Below are positions 1 to 7,867 of a stretch of DNA of 64,000 bases, piece after piece. The notes below the pieces were generated by a model. That model was given only the letters and a program-made list of their open reading frames with translations, did not search any database and had not been told where the DNA came from. Both the position numbers and the translations under genes were made by a program. The stretch comes from SIG622 sp045652245 (GTDB lineage Bacteria; Bacillota; Clostridia; Oscillospirales; CAG-382), in the NCBI GenBank assembly GCA_045652245.1, contig JAZRTY010000033.1, positions 62,001 to 126,000 on the forward strand. The letters run 5' to 3'. Every line of letters starts with the position of its first letter. Position 1 is the first letter of the stretch.

Positions 1-330
1 CTCAATGTTGCGGGGGGACTAAGGCTTGATGAACCGTCAAGTGACCTCGCAACAGCGATAGCTCTGATTTCCTCTTTAAAGGATATTCCGGTTCCACAGA
101 ATTTTGTGGCAATTGGCGAGCTTGGTCTTGCAGGGGAATGCAGGGGAGTTTCATCTATTGAGCAACGAATTCGTGAAGCAATCAGATTAGGACTTAACAG
201 GATAATGATTCCATATATTAACTATACAAAGCTCTCGAAGAGTAATTCCTATTCAAATGGTACTGAAATTATTCCTGTTCGTAATATATATGAAGCATTA
301 AAGATTTTTAATAATAAAAAGGATAAATAA
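1..330 (+). CDS. radA: DNA repair protein RadA (Sms), C-terminal part
   Basis: Only the last 109 codons are in the window; the frame is open from base 1. RadA is a RecA-like, DnaB-type ATPase that helps branch migration during recombinational repair. The visible part is its Lon-protease-like C-terminal domain. It reads LNVAGGLRLDEPSSDLATA and then GELGLAGECRGV, followed by QRIREAIRLG, all typical of RadA. The catalytic Lon serine/lysine pair is not expected in RadA. The stop codon is directly followed by the GTG of the next gene, so the two are probably co-transcribed. The upstream zinc finger and Walker motifs lie outside the window. Confidence 0.93.
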   Translation, partial: LNVAGGLRLDEPSSDLATAIALISSLKDIPVPQNFVAIGELGLAGECRGVSSIEQRIREAIRLGLNRIMIPYINYTKLSKSNSYSNGTEIIPVRNIYEALKIFNNKKDK

Positions 331-1068
331 GTGATAAGACCAAACCTACCGGACAGAACAGTAAAAAATGTAATTGTTTCATCTGAAATTTCCGAACAAA
401 TTGAATATTCACTAAATAACTACGGGATAGCACTTAGCAAGCTATATGGAAATTTAAATATCAATAAGTCAATAATAAACCATCCGGATCTGTATATTTG
501 TCATTTTGATGAAAGCACCTTATTCTCTATAACTGATAGATATAAGCTATGTGGTAGAATTGATTTCGATAATTTTTTGCATAACATCTCAACAATAAAT
601 TCTGAGGGTGTCCTTTTATATCCTTACGATTCGATTTTAAATTGTGTGATATTGAATAATAATTTAATTTGTAATGTAAAAAATGTCAGTAAGGAGATCA
701 TTGACTGCGCGAATAATCGAAATTTCAACATAATTAATGTACGACAGGGTTACACAAAATGTAACATCTGTGTCGTAGATGAAAATTCAATTATAACTGA
801 AGATATCGGAATATATAACGAAATGTTAAAGCAAGGTTTTAACGCATTGCTGCTTAAACGTCACTCGGTATTGCTAAATGGGTATCCATATGGCTTTATT
901 GGCGGGGCAAGCGGAAAAATATCGCCGGATAAGCTGTGCTTTTTCGGAAACATTAAGCTTCACCCGGAATACTCAGAAATCTACAAATTTCTATATAATA
1001 GGGGAGTCGAGGCAATTTCGCTTTCAAACGAGCCGGTTTACGATTTTGGAAGCATTATTCCTCTATAA
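331..1068 (+). CDS. DUF6873-type protein, GME/pentein fold, function unknown
   Basis: This 245-aa protein starts at a GTG that abuts the radA stop codon. I recognise it as the clostridial DUF6873 family, which is predicted to adopt the guanidino-group-modifying-enzyme (pentein) fold. Conserved-looking stretches are VRQGYTKCNICVVDENSIIT in the middle and NGYPYGFIGGASGK towards the C terminus; the Cys-x2-Cys-x2-Asp and the Gly-rich loop are the most distinctive. No enzymatic activity is established for this family, so none is claimed. It is translationally coupled to radA and ends before a strong bidirectional hairpin. Family assignment is from memory of sequence pattern. Confidence 0.7.
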   Translation: MIRPNLPDRTVKNVIVSSEISEQIEYSLNNYGIALSKLYGNLNINKSIINHPDLYICHFDESTLFSITDRYKLCGRIDFDNFLHNISTINSEGVLLYPYDSILNCVILNNNLICNVKNVSKEIIDCANNRNFNIINVRQGYTKCNICVVDENSIITEDIGIYNEMLKQGFNALLLKRHSVLLNGYPYGFIGGASGKISPDKLCFFGNIKLHPEYSEIYKFLYNRGVEAISLSNEPVYDFGSIIPL

Positions 1069-1085
1069 AAATCATAAAAATAAAA

Positions 1086-1115
1086 TATGCGTCGGAGAAC
1101 TTTCTTCGACGCATA
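1086..1115. terminator. Bidirectional rho-independent terminator between radA-DUF6873 and cotJC
   Basis: The inverted repeat TATGCGTCG/CGACGCATA has 9-bp arms and a 12-nt loop, with T-rich sequence on the plus side and A-rich sequence before it. It lies between two converging transcription units. Confidence 0.8.
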
Positions 1116-1136
1116 AATTTATATTTTTACTTCTGA

Positions 1137-1358
1137 TTATTTAACGCATTTACCGTTTTTGTCGAAGGAAGGATTAAATGCGTAAAAATTCTTAGAATCA
1201 AGCTGTTCCTGCGCAATTCTTATTGTATCAGCAAATCTCTGATAATGGACAATTTCACGCTCACGAAGGAATTTAATCGGATCGCGAACATCAGGATCGT
1301 CAGTAAGTCGCAAAATATTATCGTAGGTTGTTCTCGCCTTTTGCTCTGCTGCAATCAC
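1137..1358 (-). CDS. cotJC: CotJC spore coat protein / manganese-catalase family, 3' segment of an interrupted gene
   Basis: This is the C-terminal third of cotJC, separated from its 5' part at 29979-30401 by an inserted element. The gene-derived codons begin at the repeat 1354-1345 and encode AAEQKARTTYDNILRLTDD, then FLREREIVHYQRF. This matches the C-terminal helix of CotJC, a di-manganese catalase-like coat protein. The codons upstream of the repeat (V-I with a GTG) belong to the element, so the apparent GTG start at 1358 is fortuitous. No promoter or Shine-Dalgarno site precedes it, so this half should be silent as it stands. Joining it to the 5' segment through the shared repeat gives an in-frame 204-aa protein, close to the usual family length of about 190-205 aa. 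Confidence 0.92.
   Translation of the reverse strand: MIAAEQKARTTYDNILRLTDDPDVRDPIKFLREREIVHYQRFADTIRIAQEQLDSKNFYAFNPSFDKNGKCVK
1345..1354. repeat. Left attachment core (attL) of the cotJC element
   Basis: The sequence TCTGCTGCAA is identical and in the same orientation to 29995-30004. Read on the minus strand it is TTGCAGCAGA, the Leu-Ala-Ala-Glu codons of cotJC. Direct orientation predicts excision rather than inversion. Confidence 0.88.
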
Positions 1359-1427
1359 AAATGAACGACATAAGATAAAATAAACGGCAGGACAAGCCGC
1401 TGCACAAAAACCGAATATTGCCGTAAC

Positions 1428-1452
1428 GACGCCGCTTTTGGCGTCTTTTTTT
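1428..1452 (+). terminator. Rho-independent terminator at the left end of the element
   Basis: GACGCC and GGCGTC arms (1428-1433, 1440-1445) enclose a 6-nt loop and are followed by seven T residues. It would stop transcription entering the element from the chromosome ahead of repA. Confidence 0.75.
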
Positions 1453-1486
1453 GTTGCAAGAATTTAAGTTTAAGGAGGCAATATTT

Positions 1487-2350
1487 ATGAAGTTAAATTG
1501 TGAATTTTTTTATGGATATGAAGCAGACCAGTTTAAGTTTTACAGAGTTCCACAGATACTTGTGACTGATAAAAGGTTTAAAAATGTATCTTATGGAGCA
1601 AAACTTCTTTACGGTGTGTTTCTTGACAGAATGGGACTATCTATTCTAAATAAATGGTATGATGATAGAAATCGTGCCTTTATAATTTACTCGATTAATG
1701 AGGTTATTGAATCGTTAAGTTGCAGTAGAGGCACAGCAGTAAAATTTATGTCAGAACTTGAAAATATCGGTCTAATTGAACGCAAGAAACGCGGTCAGGG
1801 AAATCCGGATTATATCTATGTTAAGAAGTTTGTGGATAAAGATATGGAAGTAGACTTCAAGAAGTCCAAAATTTGTACTTCTGAAAGTTCAGATAATGAA
1901 TTTCAAGATGTTCAGAATTTAGAACCTAATAATACTGATAAAAATAATACTGAAAAGATTTATACTGATTCAATCATATCTTATCCTCAAAGGAGCCGAA
2001 AGGATTACGAGGAAATTATAAAAGAAAATATTGAATACGATATTTTAAAGCTTGATTTTAAAGATGACTGGCTTGATAACATTATAGAGATTATGCTTGA
2101 TGTTGTCTGCTCTGACAGTAAAACAATAAGAATAAACAAAACAAACATACCTATTGAGCAGGTGCGCGAAAGGTATCTGTCAATAAATGATATGCATATA
2201 AGATATGTTGACGATGCTCTGCGTATGTGTGATTCCGAAGTCCGTAATATACGGGCTTTTTTTATTACCACACTTTACAACGCTCCCGTAACAATGGATG
2301 CATTCTATGACCGTTGGGTTAAAAATGATATGAAAAGAGGGTTAATATGA
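1487..2350 (+). CDS. RepA_N-type replication initiator protein
   Basis: The 287-aa product has the N-terminal RepA_N winged-helix domain found in initiators of low-GC Gram-positive plasmids and Tn1549-like ICEs. The signature stretch is FYRVPQILVTDKRFKNVSYG, followed by KLLYGVFLDRM and a second helix-turn-helix around SRGTAVKFMSELENIGLIER. The C-terminal 150 residues are charged and poorly conserved. I chose the ATG at 1487 because AAGGAGG lies 8-9 nt upstream; an in-frame TTG at 1451 has no such site. It overlaps parB by four bases (ATGA). In such elements this gene is thought to support limited autonomous replication of the excised circle. Confidence 0.82.
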   Translation: MKLNCEFFYGYEADQFKFYRVPQILVTDKRFKNVSYGAKLLYGVFLDRMGLSILNKWYDDRNRAFIIYSINEVIESLSCSRGTAVKFMSELENIGLIERKKRGQGNPDYIYVKKFVDKDMEVDFKKSKICTSESSDNEFQDVQNLEPNNTDKNNTEKIYTDSIISYPQRSRKDYEEIIKENIEYDILKLDFKDDWLDNIIEIMLDVVCSDSKTIRINKTNIPIEQVRERYLSINDMHIRYVDDALRMCDSEVRNIRAFFITTLYNAPVTMDAFYDRWVKNDMKRGLI

Positions 2351-3270
2351 AATACGAAATCAATTTAGGCAAAAATGCTTTGGACGATTTATTCAAGGAT
2401 GACAAAGGCAGAAAAACCGAAGAAGTTGTTCCTATGGACATTAAAGAGCTAAAGCCTTATGCAGAACAACCATTCAAGGTTTTACTTGATAACAGTATGG
2501 ACGAGCTTTGTGAAAGTATTCAGCAATACGGTGTACTTTCTCCGATTATTGCAAGACCACATACTGATGGTGGCTATGAAATACTTTCGGGACACAGAAG
2601 AGTTAAGGCGTGTGAGCTTTTAGGGATTGAAGAAATTCCGGTAGTTGTTAAAACTCTTGACGATGATACTGCCGCAATTCTTCTTGTGGACAGCAACTTA
2701 CAAAGGGAAAACATACTTCCGAGTGAAAAAGCATTTGCTTATAAACTGAAGCTTGAAGCGATGAAAAGAAAAGCAGGCAGACCTTCAAAAGAAAATGGTG
2801 GACAAATTGGCCACAATTTTTCAGACGATAAATCAAGAGATATTTTAAGCGAAGAAATTGGCGAAAGTGGCAGACAAATTCAACGCTACATAAGACTCAC
2901 AAATCTCATTGATCCTTTACTTGACTTAGTTGATAAAAACGAAATGGCAATGAGTGCAGGTGTTGAACTTTCATATCTTGGTACGAGAGACCAGGCGAAG
3001 ATTTGTAAAATCGTAGAACGTGAATCAACAGCACCTTCAATTGCACAAGCAGCAAAGCTACGTAAAACCGCTGAGGAAGGTAGTCTTGATGATGCGATGC
3101 TTGAATACATTCTCACCTCAACAAAGCCCCAAAGCATAAAACTTGTTATCTATGAGGACAAGCTCCGCCGCTACTTTCCTAAAAGTTATACTAAGGAACA
3201 AATTGAAGATACTGTTATGAAACTGATTCAGAAGTGGCACAAAAATCGGGAAAAAGAAAATGAGCGCTGA
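2347..3270 (+). CDS. ParB/RepB/Spo0J-family partition protein
   Basis: This 307-aa protein contains a ParB N-terminal domain with the CTP-binding motif region GYEILSGHRRVKACELLG (about residues 78-95) and the NLQRENILPSEKAFAYK helix. A central helix-turn-helix follows (SREIGESGRQIQRYIRL-like). ParB proteins bind parS-like sites and load as DNA clamps; in integrative elements they often stabilise the circular form or regulate genes. Its start overlaps the repA stop, so the two are translationally coupled. No ParA ATPase gene is adjacent, which is unusual for a complete partition cassette. Confidence 0.85.
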   Translation: MKYEINLGKNALDDLFKDDKGRKTEEVVPMDIKELKPYAEQPFKVLLDNSMDELCESIQQYGVLSPIIARPHTDGGYEILSGHRRVKACELLGIEEIPVVVKTLDDDTAAILLVDSNLQRENILPSEKAFAYKLKLEAMKRKAGRPSKENGGQIGHNFSDDKSRDILSEEIGESGRQIQRYIRLTNLIDPLLDLVDKNEMAMSAGVELSYLGTRDQAKICKIVERESTAPSIAQAAKLRKTAEEGSLDDAMLEYILTSTKPQSIKLVIYEDKLRRYFPKSYTKEQIEDTVMKLIQKWHKNREKENER

Positions 3271-3329
3271 TAATTTTTTGAAAGTTAATGACAGCCACGA
3301 TAAAATAATAGCGAAAGGAGTTGAAATAA

Positions 3330-3695
3330 ATGAAAATCACTTACAGAAACGAAGGCAATATTCTTATCCCAAATTTAACTGTTCCCGAACCACTAAATCG
3401 CCCACTTGGTATTTATGGCAGAATGAGAAGAGATTATCTTAAACAAAATCACCGCAGTATTTACTCTGCTATGATGCTCAAAGGTACATTGCACGATCAC
3501 CTTGCCGAGATAGACAAAATCTGTCACGAGGAGTTTGAAATCCGTGTCAAAGCAATGTCGGATGCGCAAGGTATCACAGAAGAACTAAAAGCAAAAGATA
3601 TGCTCAAATGGACGGGACTAATGAACAATATTAAAAACTCAGTCCGTGAGGAACTGATGCACGAAATTGTATATGCCGAGGAGGAATTGAAATGA
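3330..3695 (+). CDS. TnpV-family transposon-associated protein
   Basis: This 121-aa protein matches the small TnpV family carried by clostridial transposons and ICEs: an N-terminal LGIYGRMRRDYLKQ block, then HLAEIDKICHEEFE and a C-terminal M-x-x-I-x-N-x-V-x-E-E-L helix. No biochemical function is established. The ATG at 3330 has AAAGGAG upstream. It overlaps the next gene by four bases (ATGA) and belongs to the left-end backbone operon. Confidence 0.68.
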   Translation: MKITYRNEGNILIPNLTVPEPLNRPLGIYGRMRRDYLKQNHRSIYSAMMLKGTLHDHLAEIDKICHEEFEIRVKAMSDAQGITEELKAKDMLKWTGLMNNIKNSVREELMHEIVYAEEELK

Positions 3696-3979
3696 ACTTT
3701 ATTGAAGAACTCTACTACGGTAATATCAATCCCAATGAAAAACGATATGACAAAAACGCCGACTATGCAAAAGCAATGCGCAAGTTCTGCGAGAATGAAA
3801 AGCAGCTTAATGAAATGCTGAAAGGTAAACCATTACATCTCTTTATCGAACTTGTCAATGCGAGCGACAATGTAATCGCTATAACAAGCATAGAAAACTT
3901 CAAAATAGGATTCCGTCTTGGCGTTCAGATGATTTGTGATAGTCTAATTTGCGACGATGGAATATTCAAGGATTTATAG
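3692..3979 (+). CDS. DUF6809-family small protein
   Basis: The 95-aa product starts MNFIEELYYGNINPNEKRYD and ends with FKIGFRLGVQMICDSL, a pattern I associate with DUF6809, a small helical family common on mobile elements of Clostridia. The function is unknown. It overlaps tnpV by four bases and is followed 9 nt later by another small gene with its own AGGAGG, so it is part of one polycistronic backbone unit. Confidence 0.6.
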   Translation: MNFIEELYYGNINPNEKRYDKNADYAKAMRKFCENEKQLNEMLKGKPLHLFIELVNASDNVIAITSIENFKIGFRLGVQMICDSLICDDGIFKDL

Positions 3980-3988
3980 GAGGCGGAT

Positions 3989-4156
3989 ATGGGATTTGAT
4001 GAATTTATATATGTGGTTACTGTCACAGATGCCGATGACACAGAATATGTTTATGAATTTGGCAACATAAAACATGCAACCGGATTTTATAAATCCGAAA
4101 TTAACGCTCGTATTGAAAAGTATAAAAACGGAATTCTGTATCCGCTAAGTTTATAG
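3989..4156 (+). CDS. Small hypothetical protein, 55 aa
   Basis: An ATG at 3989 preceded by TAGGAGGCGG opens a 55-codon frame (MGFDEFIYVVTVTDADD..., ending GILYPLSL). It sits tightly between two other genes with good Shine-Dalgarno sites on both sides, which supports it being translated. The product is acidic, with aromatic residues and a predicted beta-rich start. I recognise no family. Confidence 0.55.
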   Translation: MGFDEFIYVVTVTDADDTEYVYEFGNIKHATGFYKSEINARIEKYKNGILYPLSL

Positions 4157-4165
4157 GAGGTGTCT

Positions 4166-4729
4166 ATGAAAACGTTAATTGTTTTATTATTGGTTCTTAT
4201 GGTTTCAACCACAGTATCAGCCGCAGAAATTTCACCGGAATCCCTGCCGTCAAATGCAACCTTTGAATGTATGGAATATACCGAATCGCTTATATCGGAT
4301 ATTCTTGATAAGGTTCAGAACGGTCTCGGATTTTCAGATGCTCAGGCACAAGCAAGGCAGAGATTTTTTAACCTCGTAGTCAGTGGTCAGTCAAACGGAT
4401 ATAGTTTCTCGCAATTAAGTGAGGTTGCAAGCAATGCAATCTTTCAATATCGGGATATGTATCTCAGACCTGAATTTTACACTCAGAACGAAGACAAAGT
4501 ACGGAATCTGATATCTGATGTGCTCAGAGAATATAAGCTTGGCAGAATCGATTATAACGACGCAAAGAAACAAGCCTATGAGAAGATATATCAGTCGGTC
4601 GATGCAAGCTTCGACTACGACACAGAATTTGCAAAGGATACTTGCTATCGGAATATTCCGTCAGTAGATAACAGTCTATTTACTATCGCGCGAAAGTTAA
4701 TATTAGCGGAGAGAACACCTGTCTTGTGA
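4166..4729 (+). CDS. Secreted hypothetical protein with signal peptide
   Basis: The 187-aa precursor begins with a clear type I signal peptide: a Lys, then a hydrophobic core LIVLLLVLMV and a likely cleavage after VSA-A around residue 19. The mature region is helical and polar, with no motif I recognise. The ATG at 4166 is chosen because AGGAGG ends 5 nt before it; an upstream GTG at 4160 overlaps the ribosome site. It is the last gene of the left backbone operon, and a terminator hairpin overlaps its stop codon. Secreted proteins of this kind can be conjugation-machinery remnants, but nothing here proves that. Confidence 0.6.
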   Translation: MKTLIVLLLVLMVSTTVSAAEISPESLPSNATFECMEYTESLISDILDKVQNGLGFSDAQAQARQRFFNLVVSGQSNGYSFSQLSEVASNAIFQYRDMYLRPEFYTQNEDKVRNLISDVLREYKLGRIDYNDAKKQAYEKIYQSVDASFDYDTEFAKDTCYRNIPSVDNSLFTIARKLILAERTPVL

Positions 4730-4744
4730 TGGGTGTTCTTTTTG
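4712..4744 (+). terminator. Terminator of the repA-parB backbone operon
   Basis: AGAACACC pairs with GGTGTTCT around a 12-nt loop and is followed by five T residues (with the last stem T). The hairpin overlaps the last codons of the secreted-protein gene. Confidence 0.72.
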
Positions 4745-4780
4745 ATTGAAAGAAAGAATAAAACAATGGTTTTGTATTAG

Positions 4781-4840
4781 CAAGCACGGAATTTTGGCAG
4801 CCAAAACTCCCCTTGTTAGTGGCAAGCCCCTAATACCCCA
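4781..4840 (+). other. Putative origin of transfer (oriT)
   Basis: The inverted repeat TTTTGG-cag-CCAAAA (4792-4806) is followed by a C-rich stretch, CTCCCCTTGTTAGTGGC and CCCCTAATACCCC. It lies directly in front of a MobC-like gene. An inverted repeat next to a nick-like GC-rich tract beside a relaxosome accessory gene is the usual arrangement of oriT. No nick site can be proven from sequence, and no relaxase gene is visible in the element. Confidence 0.5.
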
Positions 4841-4861
4841 ATTTAAGAGAGGATGATTTTA

Positions 4862-5536
4862 GTGAGAAAAAGAAATAATCAGATAACAATAAGGTTACAC
4901 CCGAAGCATTATAAAAAGTTTCAGAAAAAAGCTGAAAAAGAGGATATGAATATCAGCGAATTTATCAGAACGACTATTATGAAAGCAGAGTTCTATGATT
5001 TACCGGACGAGGAGTATATTGAAATGAGTCATCGGGTTGGCGAACTCCATTCTATGCTTAAGAATATGGAAAAACAAGTGAGTTATGAAATGTATTTGCC
5101 GATGGAAACATTGGAGAAATCCTTGGAACTTAATCTTCAAATAAAAGATGTTATAAAACATTATCACAAAATGCAAGATTCGCTTGGTAATTCAAAAAAG
5201 ATTCCGAAATGGTATAAGTGGATGAACAAAGAACGAATAGAACATAGGTTAAGCATAAGATTTGGCGACGAAGAAAAAGCAAAGCTAGATAAACTCCTGA
5301 CAAGAACGTTCGTAAGTCAGAATACGCTAATTCAAAGATTATGTCTAGGAGAATTGGTTCCAATTAAAAAGCCGCAAGCATATTATGATACACTAAGATA
5401 CATAAATGATATCGGATGGATTCGCCTGATGTCCTTATATCGTTATGCAGAGGATCCCAAAATTGCATGGGATAAAATATGCGATATTCAGGATGTACGA
5501 GATGATGCAATGCGATTGATTCGTGATTTTGTATGA
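4862..5536 (+). CDS. MobC-like relaxosome / ribbon-helix-helix DNA-binding protein
   Basis: The 224-aa product begins with a ribbon-helix-helix pattern, QITIRLHPKHYKKFQKKAEK then MNISEFIRTTI, typical of MobC/relaxosome accessory proteins that bind oriT and assist the relaxase. A second related segment, RLSIRFGDEEKAKLDKLL followed by VSQNTLIQRLCLGE, suggests a tandem RHH arrangement within one chain. I prefer the GTG at 4862, about 10 nt after GAGAGG; the in-frame ATG at 4853 would sit on the ribosome site. The relaxase normally encoded next is absent. Confidence 0.55.
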   Translation: MRKRNNQITIRLHPKHYKKFQKKAEKEDMNISEFIRTTIMKAEFYDLPDEEYIEMSHRVGELHSMLKNMEKQVSYEMYLPMETLEKSLELNLQIKDVIKHYHKMQDSLGNSKKIPKWYKWMNKERIEHRLSIRFGDEEKAKLDKLLTRTFVSQNTLIQRLCLGELVPIKKPQAYYDTLRYINDIGWIRLMSLYRYAEDPKIAWDKICDIQDVRDDAMRLIRDFV

Positions 5537-5544
5537 GTTTGTAA

Positions 5545-5580
5545 GGGGCAGAACTCTTTTTTGGGTTCTGCCCCAATTTT
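5545..5580 (+). terminator. Strong terminator with GGGGCAGAAC arms
   Basis: GGGGCAGAAC (5545-5554) pairs perfectly with GTTCTGCCCC (5565-5574), followed by AATTTTAT. A hairpin with nearly the same arms recurs at 9505-9536, at the other end of the GHKL operon. Confidence 0.82.
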
Positions 5581-5605
5581 ATGTTTGATATAATTTGAAA
5601 ATAAC

Positions 5606-5628
5606 AACTATATTTTAAAAATATAGTT
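5606..5628. promoter_or_regulatory. Perfect palindrome overlapping the -35 box, probable operator
   Basis: AACTATATTTT and AAAATATAGTT form 11-bp perfect arms around one central A. The right arm runs into the TTGACA of the promoter at 5627. The placement suggests a repressor site controlling the GHKL operon; the regulator is not identified. Confidence 0.55.
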
Positions 5629-5655
5629 GACAAAATGACAAACATATGGTAATAT
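5627..5655 (+). promoter_or_regulatory. SigA-type promoter of the GHKL operon
   Basis: TTGACA (5627-5632), a 17-bp spacer and TAATAT (5650-5655) lie about 50 bp before the first gene of the operon. Confidence 0.8.
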
Positions 5656-5706
5656 ATTATCAAATAATGTCGAAATAAAGTGATGATTGAAAGGTGGTTA
5701 TTGGTT

Positions 5707-5922
5707 GTGGAGACAAAAAAAGAGAGATTTGTTCGTATTGCAGAAGCACGAACTAACCGTATACTTGAGCAATTAAGATTGTTAAGTAATTGCTCGAACA
5801 GAAACAATTATGAGTACACTGAGGAAGACATCAGAAAAATATTTACAGTTATAGAAAAAGAAATGAAAAACTGTAAAAGTAAGTTTGAAACATCAACAAC
5901 AGATAAGTTTACTTTAAAGTAA
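5707..5922 (+). CDS. Small helical protein of mobile-element type
   Basis: The 71-aa product reads ETKKERFVRIAEARTNRI, then LSNCSNRNNYEYTEEDIRKIF, ending in a lysine-rich helix. I have seen this SNCSN-x2-NYEY pattern in small proteins of Firmicutes mobile elements, but know no function. I prefer the GTG at 5707, about 10 nt after AAAGGTGG; the ATG at 5680 lies before this ribosome site. It is the first gene behind the palindrome-overlapped promoter and stands 13 bp before the GHKL ATPase gene, so it could be a regulator or a structural partner. Confidence 0.6.
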   Translation: METKKERFVRIAEARTNRILEQLRLLSNCSNRNNYEYTEEDIRKIFTVIEKEMKNCKSKFETSTTDKFTLK

Positions 5923-5935
5923 GGAGGACTCTTGT

Positions 5936-7858
5936 ATGAAAAGAATCGGCTGGCTATTTCCTCCGCGCAATGGCGGAAACGAAACGGGTTATACTAATCA
6001 AGGTATAGAAGGTTTCAAAGGTGAAGATTTGATTGACAACTTGACACGTGAAATTTGTCAAAACTCTTTAGATGCCGGAAGAGAAGATGCAACCGGTCCT
6101 GTAGTGGTTGATTTTAATCTTGTTCAACTTGAAAAAAGTAAATATCCGATTTTTGCAGAGTATACTGAGTGCATAGAGGGATGTAAACAATATTGGGGTT
6201 CTCGAATGGATGATAAATTAAAGATGTTTATTTCCGGTGCCGAAGAAACCTTGTCACACGATACTATTACCATGCTAATTGCTTCGGACAGTAATACAAG
6301 CGGTTTGACTGGTGTAAATGCCACTCGTGAACAAAAATCTGTTTGGAGAGGTTTGGTTCAGTCGGATGGTGCATCTGTTAAGGATGGAGACAGTGCAGGT
6401 TCATATGGTATAGGAAAAAATGCTCCTTTCGCTTGTTCTTCGCTAAGTATGGTTTTATACAATACATATGCTGTTGATGATGTCCGTGCGTTTCAAGGAG
6501 TAGCGAGAGCTGCAACGTTAATACAAAACGGTAAATCCACACAAAGCATTGGTCATTATAAAGTAATTGACGATGACATAACTGATGAAGATATCGCTAC
6601 GCCTGTAACTCCCGATGATAATTGCCTTATTCGTGATATGTTTAATAGGTCGGAATACGGGACAGATGTAGGTATTGTAGGTTTTAATGCGTATGATAAT
6701 TGGGAAGATAATATTATCAAAGCTGTATTAAAGAACTTTTTCTTAGCTGTCAAAGAAGAGAAATTAAATGTAAACGTAAACGGTGTTGAAATAAAAGCTT
6801 CAAATCTTGAAGAAACCTTTAAAAAATATCTTGATGACAAAAAAGTTGCTATAAGCTATGAGATGTATTCCGCTGTTATTTCTCCTGATGAAGGGAAAAT
6901 CTATGAGTGCGGTATTCTCAACGAGAATGTTAAAGATATAGAAATGTATTTAAAGGTTGACAACAACTATAACCGTAATATCGGTAACTTCAGAAACACA
7001 GGTATGTTAGTCGGACAGTGTAGAAAAAATACATTACAGCGTTTTTCTGCGGTTGTTGTAGTAAGAGGCAAGGAGCTCGGAACATTACTAAAGGACGCCG
7101 AACCTGCAAAACACAATAAATGGGATGCCAATATCATCAATAATAAGGATAGAAAAAAAGCGGCCAGAGATGCGATCAATGCAATAAATGCATGGATTGA
7201 GAAAATCTTGAATGAACGTTTTGCCGTGCCAATGGACAAATCCGTGGATTCGGATATGGGAGAATACTTACCTTATGAAATTGGTGATGTAGCTGTCGGC
7301 ACCGGCAGTGAAGGAAAAGACAAATTAAAGGTTAAACAAAAGATTTCTGAGGTAAAGCCGATTCCTATTGTTACTAAATCAACAGAAGAAGCGGGAAAAA
7401 CAAAGGGTAAAAAGGTTGAAGCTGAGCCACGTAATGATGATAAGATTCCGGATCCTCCGGTGTCACCTAACCCCAAGCCTCCGGTAGTTGATCCCGATGC
7501 TGATGGGAATGATGAAGGTGTAGGAAAAGGCTCGGGTAAGAAAACAATCTCTTTCCCCAAGGTGTTGGGACAACGAGTTTCGCCACGTAATTACAACCAA
7601 GGTGTTTATCATGGTGTTTTAAAACTTGAAAAAGACAGTGATAATATATATTTGCAATTCTCTACCGTTGATGCTGATTACAGGCAAGACGACATAAAAG
7701 TTATAACTTATGTAGCTAACGGAGAGAGTCATAAAAATGTAAATACTGAAAAAATAGGACCAATATCAGTTAAAAAAGGTGAATTTACCGATATTTCTTT
7801 AGTATTTGATTGTCACGAAAAAGTTGTTGTCAAAATGAGTGTTACTGAGGAAAGGTAG
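5936..7858 (+). CDS. GHKL-type ATPase of a three-gene, probably defensive operon
   Basis: This 640-aa protein has the Bergerat (GHKL) ATP-binding fold. Its N box is REICQNSLDAG (Glu39, Asn43, Asp46). The first Gly box is ASDSNTSGL (about 115-123) and the second is GDSAGSYGIGKNAPF (about 152-166), where the lid Lys is kept. A charged, proline-rich linker (about 490-545) leads to a C-terminal beta-rich domain. There is no kinase H box, DHp helix, topoisomerase or MutL domain, so it is not a usual member of these groups. Stand-alone GHKL ATPases of this form occur in phage-defence islands, where ATP-driven conformational change is thought to control an effector. The next two genes follow within 10 bp and 1 bp. 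Function is inferred. Confidence 0.75.
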   Translation: MKRIGWLFPPRNGGNETGYTNQGIEGFKGEDLIDNLTREICQNSLDAGREDATGPVVVDFNLVQLEKSKYPIFAEYTECIEGCKQYWGSRMDDKLKMFISGAEETLSHDTITMLIASDSNTSGLTGVNATREQKSVWRGLVQSDGASVKDGDSAGSYGIGKNAPFACSSLSMVLYNTYAVDDVRAFQGVARAATLIQNGKSTQSIGHYKVIDDDITDEDIATPVTPDDNCLIRDMFNRSEYGTDVGIVGFNAYDNWEDNIIKAVLKNFFLAVKEEKLNVNVNGVEIKASNLEETFKKYLDDKKVAISYEMYSAVISPDEGKIYECGILNENVKDIEMYLKVDNNYNRNIGNFRNTGMLVGQCRKNTLQRFSAVVVVRGKELGTLLKDAEPAKHNKWDANIINNKDRKKAARDAINAINAWIEKILNERFAVPMDKSVDSDMGEYLPYEIGDVAVGTGSEGKDKLKVKQKISEVKPIPIVTKSTEEAGKTKGKKVEAEPRNDDKIPDPPVSPNPKPPVVDPDADGNDEGVGKGSGKKTISFPKVLGQRVSPRNYNQGVYHGVLKLEKDSDNIYLQFSTVDADYRQDDIKVITYVANGESHKNVNTEKIGPISVKKGEFTDISLVFDCHEKVVVKMSVTEER

Positions 7859-7867
7859 TGATAAAGC

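Noticed and set aside
878..1144. Second gene inside the DUF6873 gene
   Set aside because: It is an out-of-frame shadow with no ribosome site and includes the terminator.
1137..1358. Independent second catalase gene
   Set aside because: It lacks the N-terminal two thirds and a start signal, and it complements exactly the 3' end missing from the cotJC part at 29979.
3260..3442. 60-codon plus-strand frame
   Set aside because: It overlaps the end of parB and the start of tnpV in another frame and has no family-like sequence.
5364..5807. 147-codon minus-strand frame across the GHKL promoter
   Set aside because: It is antisense to mobC and the promoter/terminator region, with no recognisable protein.
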